From contig NZ_SNTZ01000004.1 of NCBI RefSeq assembly GCF_004916895.1, positions 1 to 64,000 of the forward strand: a stretch of 64,000 nt of DNA, in the 5' to 3' direction. Both the position numbers and the translations under genes were made by a program. This document shows positions 28,826 through 36,763 of the stretch, one piece after another (position 1 is the stretch's first letter; each line of letters opens with the position of its first letter). The notes below the pieces were generated by a model. It had not been told where the DNA came from. It saw only the letters and a program-made list of their open reading frames with translations, and searched no databases. The DNA is from Flagellimonas alvinocaridis. GTDB taxonomy: Bacteria; Bacteroidota; Bacteroidia; Flavobacteriales; Flavobacteriaceae.

Positions 28826-30445
28826 TCAGTAGACCTTATTAATGGCCTTCGTATATCTTTTTAATTCATCTTTCACCCTTGGGAACAGGATAAGTAGCCC
28901 CACCATATTTGGGAATACAAGTGCCAAAATCATGGCATCGGAGAATTTAATGACCGCATCCAAAGTAGCTGCAGCTCCAATCACCACGAACAACAAGAAC
29001 AGTATTTTGTAAGCTATATCCGCGGTCTTGCCCCTTCCAAAGAGATACTTCCAGGATTGGAGTCCATAGTAAGACCATGAAATCATAGTTGAGAAGGCAA
29101 ACAAGACGATAGCAATAGTAAGCACATATCTAAATCCAGGTATTACAGAATCATAGGCCATTGAGGTCAAATCCACACCTCCAATATAAGTGCCGGACTC
29201 ATTGATCAAAACTGTACTTCCAACTGCATTTCCATAATCGAAAGCCCCAGCATCCATATTAAAAAAGATAATCACCAAAGCGGTCATTGTACAGATAACA
29301 ACCGTATCAATAAAAGGCTCCATAAGCGCCACCAATCCTTCAGAAGCAGCATACTTGGTTTTTACCGCGGAGTGGGCAATAGATGCAGAACCAGCACCTG
29401 CCTCATTGGAAAAAGCCGCTCGTTGAAATCCAACTATGATTACTCCCAAAATACCTCCCAAACCTGCTTCTGGCGTAAATGCTCCAGCAAAAATCATGGA
29501 AACCGCATCTCCGATGTACTTGATGTTGGCAAAAATGATAATCAAGGAAGCAATTACATAAATCACAGCCATAAACGGAACAATCTTCTCAGTGACACTG
29601 GCAATCTTTTTGATACCTCCAATAATCACAATTCCTACCAAAACAGCCAATACAATCCCTATGACCACACCAACTGCTCCACCTTCTAAATTAAACATGG
29701 TGGACAACTGTACCGCAGCTTGGTTGGATTGAAATGCGTTTCCTCCTCCGAAGGAGGCACCAACGCACAATATGGCAAAAATGACAGCCAATATTTTCCC
29801 TAGGCTTTTAAGCCCCTTTTTCTCAAGACCTCTTGACAAGTAGTACATAGGACCACCATGAACCACTCCATTATCGTCAACATCCCTGTATTTTACCCCA
29901 AGAGTACATTCCACAAATTTGGTTGACATCCCGATTAATCCACAGACAATCATCCAAAAGGTAGCCCCGGGACCACCAAGTGCAATAGCTACGGCAACAC
30001 CAGCTATGTTTCCTAAGCCAACTGTTCCTGAAACCGCAGTTGCCAGTGCCTGAAAATGGCTTACCTCCCCTTCTTCGCTTTCATCGCGAATGGTATCAGG
30101 GATATCACCATCATCAGTCATGTGCAATTCCACTTTTTCAAGACCGTACATTTCAACTTCCTCATATTTGCCCCGCACCACGTTGATGGCCAACGGAAAC
30201 TTTAAAATGTTGGGGAATTTGAAATAAATTGTAAAAAATGTCGCTCCAAAAACCAACAAAATAAGAACAATGGGCACGTTGTACTGTCCTACTGGTATCG
30301 ATGTAAGGACGAATCCTTCCCACCAAACAGCAAAAGGCATGAATGCGTCGTTTACACGCTCATCCAAGCCTTTCTTTGTAGCTTCTTGTGCAAAAGTTGA
30401 TAGTGGCAACAATAAGGTTAAAACTGAAAGAAGTTTATACTTCAT
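28826..30445 (-). CDS. Alanine/Na+:amino acid symporter (AGCS family)
   Basis: 539 residues with a signal-like N-terminus and about 11 membrane segments. Family motifs include GTVGLGNIAGVAVAIALGGP (about 139-158), FWMIVCGLIGMSTKFVECTL and RAAFSNEAGAGSASIAHSAV. Sodium-driven alanine/glycine uptake is the known family activity. The N-terminal 40 residues before the first core helix are longer than in Gram-positive members. Confidence 0.95.
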   Translation of the reverse strand: MKYKLLSVLTLLLPLSTFAQEATKKGLDERVNDAFMPFAVWWEGFVLTSIPVGQYNVPIVLILLVFGATFFTIYFKFPNILKFPLAINVVRGKYEEVEMYGLEKVELHMTDDGDIPDTIRDESEEGEVSHFQALATAVSGTVGLGNIAGVAVAIALGGPGATFWMIVCGLIGMSTKFVECTLGVKYRDVDDNGVVHGGPMYYLSRGLEKKGLKSLGKILAVIFAILCVGASFGGGNAFQSNQAAVQLSTMFNLEGGAVGVVIGIVLAVLVGIVIIGGIKKIASVTEKIVPFMAVIYVIASLIIIFANIKYIGDAVSMIFAGAFTPEAGLGGILGVIIVGFQRAAFSNEAGAGSASIAHSAVKTKYAASEGLVALMEPFIDTVVICTMTALVIIFFNMDAGAFDYGNAVGSTVLINESGTYIGGVDLTSMAYDSVIPGFRYVLTIAIVLFAFSTMISWSYYGLQSWKYLFGRGKTADIAYKILFLLFVVIGAAATLDAVIKFSDAMILALVFPNMVGLLILFPRVKDELKRYTKAINKVY

Positions 30446-30530
30446 AAATGAGTTTTTGATTATTTGATTTGATGTAATTCGGGCAATATCATAAAAAAAA
30501 TTTACGCAGAAAAATTTAATGATCTTTTAA

Positions 30531-31538
30531 CTATCCTATTCGAAACATTTGGTTGAGTTTTCGTATTTGTTCCGGCCTACCCAATACAATCACCTTGCTT
30601 TTGGGTTGAAGTACCACATCTGCTTCTGGGTTGATAATATATTCACCATCGGGAGCTATGTACCCTATTATAGTGCAACCTGTTTTTCTACGCAGATCCA
30701 AATCACGTATGGAACTGCAATCTATTTGGTTGGTAAACTCCTCGATCTCCACTTCTTCCAAATTGGTGGTATGTTCGCCTTCCACGGATAGTTTATCCAT
30801 AAAAGTGATCAAATCGGGCATGACCACCAGCGATGCCATATGGTCTCCCCCTATCTTATCGGGCATGATTACCTTGTCCGCTCCCGCAAACTCCAATTTT
30901 TTTAACGAGGTCACCTGGGAAGCCCTACTTATAATGAAGAGTTGTTTGTTCAATTGCCGGGCAGAAAGTACAATGAACAAGTTGGCAGCATCATCGGGTA
31001 CGGCGGTGATCAAGTATTGGGCCTTTTCTATGCCTGCTTGCAGTAAGATATCGTCCTCATTGGCATCGCCTTCCACGAACAAGATCTCATTTTCGTAACG
31101 CTCAATAACTTCCTTGTCCCGTTCTATTACCACAAAAGGTTTGTTGTAAGCCATCAGCTTTTCTGCCGCCTGCATACCATTTCTACCAAAACCGCAGACC
31201 ACTACATGTTTTGAGAGACTTTCTATCTGTTTTCTCACTTTTTTCTTTTTTAACAGCTCCAAGGAGCTTCTTCCCAAAATATATTCCGTGACCACCGATA
31301 TGGCAAAAGCAAAAATGAAAACACTGGTCACAATTAAAATTACAGTAAAAATCTTTGCTTCGGCATCCAATGGCCTAACTTCCGAAAAACCCACAGTAGT
31401 AACCGTGATTATGGTCATGTAGAGGGCTTCAATCCAAGTATAATCGGATATTAACCGATAGCCCACTACGCCGAACAATAGAACCAACACCATTAAAGAC
31501 AGGGCCAATACTATTTTTGAGCGCAGGAGTCGTATCAT
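30531..31538 (-). CDS. Single-pore potassium channel with RCK (TrkA-N/TrkA-C) domains
   Basis: 335 residues. Two membrane helices (about 9-27 and 64-85) flank a pore helix and filter TVTTVGFSEVRP, then an RCK Rossmann domain (HVVVCGFGRNGMQAAEKLMA) and a TrkA-C domain. MthK-like ligand-gated K+ channel architecture. The filter reads VGFS rather than the usual VGYG or VGFG. Lies 3 bp before the pspC-like gene on the same strand. Confidence 0.92.
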   Translation of the reverse strand: MIRLLRSKIVLALSLMVLVLLFGVVGYRLISDYTWIEALYMTIITVTTVGFSEVRPLDAEAKIFTVILIVTSVFIFAFAISVVTEYILGRSSLELLKKKKVRKQIESLSKHVVVCGFGRNGMQAAEKLMAYNKPFVVIERDKEVIERYENEILFVEGDANEDDILLQAGIEKAQYLITAVPDDAANLFIVLSARQLNKQLFIISRASQVTSLKKLEFAGADKVIMPDKIGGDHMASLVVMPDLITFMDKLSVEGEHTTNLEEVEIEEFTNQIDCSSIRDLDLRRKTGCTIIGYIAPDGEYIINPEADVVLQPKSKVIVLGRPEQIRKLNQMFRIG

Positions 31539-31541
31539 ATT

Positions 31542-31769
31542 TTACAGATCAAAAACCGAGGTTCTCTTGGTGTAGACCAAATCCTTGATCTTTAACCAAA
31601 ATGCAATAAAGAGGTAGAGGGCAAAACCAAATCCTAGGGTAACAAAGGTGAGATATATAAAAGTAGTACGCACCACTCTTGCACGAATGCCCAAGCGTTC
31701 CGCTATGCGCCTGCAGACCTCAAAACCCCTTTTTTGGAAATAGTACAGCGTATCGTAGAATAAAGCCAT
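31542..31769 (-). CDS. PspC domain protein
   Basis: 75 residues from MALFYDTLYYFQKRGFEVCR. The segment GFEVCRRIAERLGIRARVVR plus a hydrophobic stretch (TTFIYLTFVTLGFGFALYLF) matches the PspC family of membrane stress proteins. An ATG at 31826 would lengthen it by 19 residues but overlap the preceding DUF2851 gene, so the internal start is preferred. Confidence 0.85.
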   Translation of the reverse strand: MALFYDTLYYFQKRGFEVCRRIAERLGIRARVVRTTFIYLTFVTLGFGFALYLFIAFWLKIKDLVYTKRTSVFDL

Positions 31770-31777
31770 GGCTAAAA

Positions 31778-33058
31778 TTATGTATTTCTGTTCAATAAAT
31801 GGACGCCCAATGCGCATTGAAGACATTTATTTTTTGAGCAGTATTGGGTGTGTAGTTGAATTTTGGCCTGACTTTCGAGTGCATTTTTTGTGGGGGAACC
31901 CAAACTTGTGAATCCATCCACAATGGTGTTTTTTTCCTTTCCAATTTGCGAAACCAAAGAAATTAGCTCATCGTTTACATCTTTGCCCATATGTTTTGCA
32001 TGACAAAATTTGAGGGGAATCACGGTGTTTATAACCAACAAATCGATAAAACTTTTGGAAAGCCTTTTTTGACTCTTCTTGGATTCTTTACCAAAGGTAT
32101 AATGGTTTTCCCAGTAGGTGGCTACACCTATATGGAAGCTCTTATAAAAATCCTGCAAATCTTCAAGCTCCATGAGATGGGAGAAAAGATGTTGCTGTTT
32201 TACGTAAAGATGCGCCAATTGTGATATTCTTATGGTAGGAAAATTGGCAGGACGCAATCCATAAAAATCAGGCTTTCCCAAAGCTGATGACAAGCCAAAT
32301 TTTCTGGTCAGATATTGATACTCCTTTTTGAGATGCAAATAATATTGGTCCGGGAAATCATCCATGTGCAAAAGTCCAAAGTGCCCAAATAGCAGGCTTT
32401 CAAGTTGCCACCATTCACCACTTGCTTTTCTGACTATGGAAAAATCCAGCTTTTGGGCTTGCTCCAGAAAATATTTACCATTGACCTTGGTCCCAAAATT
32501 CTTGGCCAATAGGGTAAACAGTACCCCTTCCCAATCGCTGTTGGACTTTTGAAGAAGTTCAAAAATGAAATTGGATTTTTGTTCTAGGCGTTCAATATAG
32601 AGCCTGTGGAGCCAATTTTCTACCAAGAACGTATCAATTCCACCAAAATCCTTTTCGCAATTGATAAATTTTGGCCTTGCATTTTCCAATAGATTCCTGT
32701 ACCGACCCAGCAATCCGGTAGATACATAGTTTTTAACCTCCAAAGTGCAAATTGGCGATCCATCTTTCCGAAAAATGGAAATATCATCTTCCCAAACCAC
32801 ATGTAGAATAACATTATCGTAGTTGGGGTCAATCTCATGATGATGGGCATACCAATCCGAGGATTTCAGATGGATTTCCACATTGCCCACCCAGGTTTGC
32901 GAACCGATTTCCACTCTGGCATTGAAAAAATCTGGACCTGCATACTGATTTGGGACTCCCGGGGCCTTAATGTATATGGCTTCGTTGGCAGTTGAGGTAA
33001 GTTGTCTTCCATGAAGCTTTTTTTGCCCCCATATAAAATGGAGCAAGTCTTCCTTCAT
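31778..33058 (-). CDS. DUF2851 family protein
   Basis: 426 residues. The N-terminus MKEDLLHFIWGQKKLHGRQL and the block QYAGPDFFNARVEIGSQTWV (about 37-56) with GNVEIHLKSSDWYAHHH are the DUF2851 signature, a family widespread in Bacteroidota. The C-terminus carries a cysteine-rich pattern (YCSKNKCLQCALG). No function is established. It heads the pspC-K+ channel gene string. Confidence 0.93.
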   Translation of the reverse strand: MKEDLLHFIWGQKKLHGRQLTSTANEAIYIKAPGVPNQYAGPDFFNARVEIGSQTWVGNVEIHLKSSDWYAHHHEIDPNYDNVILHVVWEDDISIFRKDGSPICTLEVKNYVSTGLLGRYRNLLENARPKFINCEKDFGGIDTFLVENWLHRLYIERLEQKSNFIFELLQKSNSDWEGVLFTLLAKNFGTKVNGKYFLEQAQKLDFSIVRKASGEWWQLESLLFGHFGLLHMDDFPDQYYLHLKKEYQYLTRKFGLSSALGKPDFYGLRPANFPTIRISQLAHLYVKQQHLFSHLMELEDLQDFYKSFHIGVATYWENHYTFGKESKKSQKRLSKSFIDLLVINTVIPLKFCHAKHMGKDVNDELISLVSQIGKEKNTIVDGFTSLGSPTKNALESQAKIQLHTQYCSKNKCLQCALGVHLLNRNT

Positions 33059-33128
33059 GCCGACAATATACTAAATTGGCCAACATTTTTGGAACAATCT
33101 AAAAAATAGGTGATTTTGTCAGCCTTGG

Positions 33129-33437
33129 TTACTCGGCCACCTCACCTTCCCAGTTCATGAATCCTCCTTCAAGGTTATAGGTGTTTTCAAAGCCAATGCT
33201 GTTCATGATCGCGCAGGCCTGTCCGCTTCGGTTACCCGACCTACAATAAACGTAGTAATTCTTGGATTTGTCCAATTCCTCCAGCTCATCAATAAACTCC
33301 TGACCTAAATAAATGTCTATTTTGATGGCATTTGGAATATACCCTTCTTCAATTTCTTCTGGGGTCCTGACATCCAAAATAACGGCATTGTCATCATTTT
33401 CCAATTGCTCTGTCCACTCTTCTTGTGATAAATCCAT
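33129..33437 (-). CDS. Rhodanese-like sulfurtransferase
   Basis: 102 residues from MDLSQEEWTEQLENDDNAVI. Single rhodanese domain with active-site loop YCRSGNRSGQA (nucleophilic Cys) and the LDVRTPEEIEEGYIPNAI motif. The frame extends to 33497, but that segment is the terminator of the preceding gene, so the internal ATG is used. Probably sulfur or persulfide handling; the substrate is unknown. Confidence 0.9.
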   Translation of the reverse strand: MDLSQEEWTEQLENDDNAVILDVRTPEEIEEGYIPNAIKIDIYLGQEFIDELEELDKSKNYYVYCRSGNRSGQACAIMNSIGFENTYNLEGGFMNWEGEVAE

Positions 33438-33460
33438 AATTGCTATAGGTTTAGATTCTG

Positions 33461-33493
33461 CAAAAATAAAAATCCGAAGCGTTACTCCGGATT
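33461..33493 (-). terminator. Terminator after the thioredoxin-fold operon
   Basis: Minus strand AATCCGGAG, short loop, CTTCGGATT followed by TTTATTTTTG. It separates the two redox genes (33519-34696) from the rhodanese gene. Confidence 0.85.
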
Positions 33494-33518
33494 TCAATAC
33501 TATAAATTTTATCTGTTC

Positions 33519-34133
33519 CTATCGAATGCCACACCCAATGGCCTTTGTGGTCTTGGTTTTGATTTCCTTTCCAGCCAACAGGGCATCCACGGCATTCTCA
33601 ACAAATTTTTCCTCTACCTGGGACGCATCACGATAGTTGTCGTCAATGGCACCAATATATTTCACCACATTACCACGGTCTGTTTTTTCCAGTAAAAAAA
33701 CATGTGGCGTTCGTGTGGCGCCGTATTGAGGGTATATGGTTTGGCCTTTATCAAACAAGTATGGGAATGAAAAATTCTTTTCCGCAGCACGGGCCTTCAT
33801 TTTCTCAAAACTATCACCCGGTTTGGCTGCCGGATTATTTGGGTTGATTGCAATTACAGGTATTCCTTGGGGTTTGTACTTGGCGTCCAAAGCATTTATA
33901 CGATCTTCGTAAGCCACTGAATAGGGGCAGGTGTTACAGGTGAAAATGACCAAATAGCCCTTCGCTTCTTTAAAATCTGAGAGGGAGACCATGTTTCCGT
34001 CTATATTCTTGAGCGAGAAATCTGTTGCAACGTCACCAATCCCATATCCATCAACATCAAGGTTGGAAGATACTGTAAAGGCTCCCAAGGACAGAACCAA
34101 CACAAACAATCCAAACATCTTAATTGTTCTCAT
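33519..34133 (-). CDS. Thioredoxin-fold redoxin (AhpC/TSA-like), exported
   Basis: 204 residues with a signal peptide (MRTIKMFGLFVLVLSLGAFT). The thioredoxin-like fold has the dithiol CNTCPYSVAYEDR (about residues 69-81), later GDSFEKMKARAAEKNFSFPY and the cis-Pro region GATRTPHVFLLEK. Probably a periplasmic thiol-disulfide or peroxide-related protein. 5 bp after the TlpA-like lipoprotein gene, so the two are likely translationally coupled. Confidence 0.9.
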   Translation of the reverse strand: MRTIKMFGLFVLVLSLGAFTVSSNLDVDGYGIGDVATDFSLKNIDGNMVSLSDFKEAKGYLVIFTCNTCPYSVAYEDRINALDAKYKPQGIPVIAINPNNPAAKPGDSFEKMKARAAEKNFSFPYLFDKGQTIYPQYGATRTPHVFLLEKTDRGNVVKYIGAIDDNYRDASQVEEKFVENAVDALLAGKEIKTKTTKAIGCGIR

Positions 34134-34138
34134 GACGT

Positions 34139-34696
34139 TTAGTTTAAAAATTTGTCCAACTCTTGATTTAATTCCTCGTAGGTGAAACCTTTTTCATAAA
34201 AGTTTCTTTTCTCCTTATTATATATTAAGGTAGCCGGTATGCCTCCTCCCCACTCTTCAGATACTTTGGGAATCCATTCGTTTTGTTTGGGATCGTCCAA
34301 AATGACCACTTTGGATTTCATGCCCTTCTTTTCCACAAAGGGCTCCAATCTGGACTTCCACATATTGGGCATATCCAAACTGACCAACAACACTTCCACA
34401 TTGTTATCTTTTTGCTCTGCATTGATTCGTTCAAAATAGGGCAGTTCCACTATACAGGGTTTGCACCAGGTAGCCCAAAAGTTTATAATATAGGTCTTAC
34501 CATCGTCTTTATGTAAAAGTGGTTCAAACTCTTCAAAATCATAGACAGGAAATTTTACATCCTCATTCTTGTTAGTTTGCACCAACGCATAATCCTGTGG
34601 CTCAGAAAGATTTTCTGCGGACCCTTTTTCCGTTTTGTTTCCACACCCCAGAGCAATAGACAACACCAATACAATCATCAATACCAAGTTCTTCAT
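34139..34696 (-). CDS. TlpA-like thioredoxin lipoprotein
   Basis: 185 residues. The signal peptide ends in a lipobox (SIALGCGN; Cys19). The thioredoxin domain has WATWCKPCIVELPYF (CxxC motif WCKPC) and cis-Pro in GGGIPATLIYNK. Membrane-anchored periplasmic reductase, a TlpA/ResA-like role in disulfide reduction being likely. Transcribed divergently from the MarR gene. Confidence 0.92.
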   Translation of the reverse strand: MKNLVLMIVLVLSIALGCGNKTEKGSAENLSEPQDYALVQTNKNEDVKFPVYDFEEFEPLLHKDDGKTYIINFWATWCKPCIVELPYFERINAEQKDNNVEVLLVSLDMPNMWKSRLEPFVEKKGMKSKVVILDDPKQNEWIPKVSEEWGGGIPATLIYNKEKRNFYEKGFTYEELNQELDKFLN

Positions 34697-34799
34697 TATC
34701 TGAATTTTAACCTATTAAATTTACAAATTGTAACTGCCTTCATTTCTGTTTTAACAAAAATTTATCTGTCAAGTCAAAGGTAGAAACAAAAATTCAACA

Positions 34800-34818
34800 T
34801 ACATTTGTATATACAAAT
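34800..34818 (+). promoter_or_regulatory. marR promoter box with overlapping palindromic operator
   Basis: TACATTTG (34800-34807) fits the -7 consensus. ATTTGTATATACAAAT (34803-34818) is a perfect 16-bp palindrome overlapping it, 12 bp before the MarR start. The size and symmetry fit a MarR dimer site, implying autorepression of the marR-nitroreductase-yceI unit. Confidence 0.75.
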
Positions 34819-34829
34819 ATTGTTTATAC

Positions 34830-35276
34830 ATGAATGTTGAGGAAATCATAAAGACAACTAAGAAAATGCCGTTGGAGACGCGAACGTTGATTCACATCAC
34901 CCTGATTCACAACAAAATCTATGAACATGTGGGAAATGCTTTAAAGCCTTTTGAGGTTTCGCTCCAACAATTTAACGTATTGCGCATTCTTAGAGGACAG
35001 AAAGGCAAGCCGGCCAACTTGTCCACACTAAACGAACGGATGGTGACCAAGATGAGCAATACCACCCGGTTGGTTGACAAACTTTTGGCCAAGGGATATG
35101 TTGATCGCTGCGTGTGTCCATCAAACCGACGAAAGGTCGAAATTTTGATTACCGAAAGTGGTTCCCAAGCTTTGACCCAAATGGATAAAGTAGTGGCCGA
35201 GACCGAAAATGAAATCGTTCAACATTTCTCAAAACAAGAATTGGAACAATTAAACCTCTTATTGGATAAATTTTAA
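34830..35276 (+). CDS. MarR family transcriptional regulator
   Basis: 148 residues. Winged helix-turn-helix: QFNVLRILRGQKGKPANLST (helix-turn-helix region) followed by MVTKMSNTTRLVDKLLAKGY and the wing CPSNRRKVEILITESG. A Cys in DRCVCPSN could be redox-sensitive. It probably represses itself and the nitroreductase 4 bp downstream, and is released by a small ligand or oxidant (inference). Confidence 0.95.
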   Translation: MNVEEIIKTTKKMPLETRTLIHITLIHNKIYEHVGNALKPFEVSLQQFNVLRILRGQKGKPANLSTLNERMVTKMSNTTRLVDKLLAKGYVDRCVCPSNRRKVEILITESGSQALTQMDKVVAETENEIVQHFSKQELEQLNLLLDKF

Positions 35277-35280
35277 TACA

Positions 35281-35913
35281 ATGAACAACATTTTAGAACA
35301 TAGAACATGGCGGTACGCCACCAAAAAATTTGATGCATCAAAAAAAATATCGCATCAAGATCTTGAGACACTATTGGAAGCAACGCGTTTGAGTGCCTCT
35401 TCCTATGGTTTGCAACCGTATCACGTATTTGTGATCACCGATCCCGAAATCAGGGAAAAACTAAAACCCGTTTCTTGGAACCAGACTCAAATCAAGGATG
35501 CATCGCACCTTATCGTGTTTGCCCATGCAACGGATTTTGGCGAGGAGTTGGTAGATGATTTCATTACCAATCTGAGTGATACAAGAGATATTCCTTTGGA
35601 TGGCCTCAATGGCTATGCCGAGATGATGAAATCCAACTTGTTGGGCCTACCCACCGATGTGAAAGCAAGCTGGGCGGGAAAACAAGTGTACATCGCTTTA
35701 GGCAACGCCTTGCAGGCTGCCGCGGAACTGCAAATAGACACCTGTCCCATGGAAGGTTTTCAACCGGAAGAATACAACAGAATCTTGGGCCTTACCGATA
35801 AAAATCTAAATGCGGCTGTAGTATTGGCAGTAGGCTACCGATCCCAAGAGGATGAAACCCAACATTTGCCAAAGGTCAGAAAATCAAAAGAGGAATTATT
35901 CACCCATATATAA
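35281..35913 (+). CDS. NAD(P)H-dependent oxidoreductase (nitroreductase family)
   Basis: 210 residues. FMN-binding nitroreductase fold: the start HRTWRYATKKFDASKKIS and SASSYGLQPYHVFVI (about 39-53), the central WAGKQVYIALGNALQAAAEL, and the C-terminal FQPEEYNRILGLTDKN with VLAVGYRSQED. NfsB-like reduction of quinones or nitro compounds is expected. Coupled to marR (4-bp gap) and followed by yceI after 34 bp. Confidence 0.95.
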   Translation: MNNILEHRTWRYATKKFDASKKISHQDLETLLEATRLSASSYGLQPYHVFVITDPEIREKLKPVSWNQTQIKDASHLIVFAHATDFGEELVDDFITNLSDTRDIPLDGLNGYAEMMKSNLLGLPTDVKASWAGKQVYIALGNALQAAAELQIDTCPMEGFQPEEYNRILGLTDKNLNAAVVLAVGYRSQEDETQHLPKVRKSKEELFTHI

Positions 35914-35947
35914 TCGTAACATTTAAAAACAAAAATTAAACACAATC

Positions 35948-36520
35948 ATGAAAAAGACAATTTTAAGCTTGGTATTGACCACGTTCATTGGTGCTTCCAC
36001 AATGGCAAATCCTATTGAAAAAGAAACCAAAACCGTTAAGGCCGAAGAAAGCAAAGTAACCTGGAAAGCATACAAGGTTGCCGGTTCCCATACCGGAACC
36101 GTAAAATTGCAATCCGGTGCCTTGGAATTTGACGGCGACAAACTGGTAGGCGGTGAGTTTGTAGTGGACATGACCTCTATAAATACCACTGACCTGGAAG
36201 GCGACTATAAGAACAAATTGGACGGACACTTAAGTTCGGCTGATTTCTTTTCCACTGAAAATAATCCAACATCAAAATTAGTGTTCACCAAAGTAAAATC
36301 CTCGGGAAAAAATAGCTATGAAGTTACTGGTGACCTAACCATAAAAGGCATTACAAAGCCTGTTACTTTTGATGTATCTGTTTATGGAAGCAAAGCCACT
36401 GCCACTTTGAAAGTAGATAGGACCAAGTACGACATCAAGTACAGCTCTGGTCTTATTGGCACAGCAAAGGACAAATTGATTTATGATGAATTTGATTTGG
36501 TAGTTGATTTGCAGATGTAA
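35948..36520 (+). CDS. YceI family periplasmic lipid-binding protein
   Basis: 190 residues with a signal peptide (MKKTILSLVLTTFIGASTMA). The YceI lipocalin-like fold is shown by KVTWKAYKVAGSHTGTVKLQ, MTSINTTDLEGDYKNKLDGH, LTIKGITKPVTFDVSV and TLKVDRTKYDIKYSSG. Family members bind isoprenoid or quinone-like lipids. Its place after a nitroreductase suggests a shared quinone or stress role under MarR control. Confidence 0.94.
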   Translation: MKKTILSLVLTTFIGASTMANPIEKETKTVKAEESKVTWKAYKVAGSHTGTVKLQSGALEFDGDKLVGGEFVVDMTSINTTDLEGDYKNKLDGHLSSADFFSTENNPTSKLVFTKVKSSGKNSYEVTGDLTIKGITKPVTFDVSVYGSKATATLKVDRTKYDIKYSSGLIGTAKDKLIYDEFDLVVDLQM

Positions 36521-36540
36521 TCAGCTCCTGTTTAGTGTGT

Positions 36541-36577
36541 GGGAATCCCGTTTAAGACTGTCTTGGACGGGATTTCC
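36541..36577 (+). terminator. Terminator-like long hairpin after yceI
   Basis: GGGAATCCCGTTTAAGAC pairs with GTCTTGGACGGGATTTCC over up to 18 bp, with two or three G-U pairs and an AT-rich trailer. It insulates the trp promoter from the marR unit. Confidence 0.75.
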
Positions 36578-36597
36578 AATTTTAAAACAAATCTTTG

Positions 36598-36628
36598 TTT
36601 GCTGGTTAAATTTTCCTTTCTATATTTG
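36598..36628 (+). promoter_or_regulatory. trp operon promoter (TTTG-N19-TATATTTG)
   Basis: TTTG (36598-36601), a 19-bp spacer and TATATTTG (36621-36628): an exact consensus match in both boxes and spacing. The -7 box ends 5 bp before the leader-peptide ATG, so transcription should start at or next to that ATG. Confidence 0.85.
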
Positions 36629-36633
36629 AAGCA

Positions 36634-36690
36634 ATGAATCACAGAATTGCAAATACTTGGTGGTGGATCAACTTACTTCGAAAGTCGTGA
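36634..36690 (+). CDS. trpL: trp operon leader peptide (three consecutive Trp codons)
   Basis: 18 codons, MNHRIANTWWWINLLRKS, stop TGA at 36688-36690. Three adjacent TGG codons (36658-36666), extreme shortness, a perfect promoter before it and a terminator after it identify a tryptophan attenuation leader. Charged tRNA-Trp lets the ribosome reach the stop and mask 36684-36690, so the terminator forms; Trp starvation stalls it at TGG and lets that segment form the antiterminator. No Shine-Dalgarno is present, and the mRNA may start at this AUG. Confidence 0.9.
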   Translation: MNHRIANTWWWINLLRKS

Positions 36691-36745
36691 GCTAAGTCCC
36701 CATTATAACCATACAAGAGGCTTGTCATCACGACAGGCCTTTTTT
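36684..36745 (+). terminator. trp attenuator: antiterminator arm and intrinsic terminator
   Basis: Terminator: AGGCTTGTC (36718-36726), loop ATCAC, GACAGGCCT (36732-36740), then T5. Antiterminator: GTCGTGA at 36684-36690, overlapping the leader stop codon, is fully complementary to TCACGAC at 36728-36734. That segment covers the loop and the 3' arm, so the two structures exclude each other. Confidence 0.88.
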
Positions 36746-36763
36746 AATTTATAACAGTTTAAG

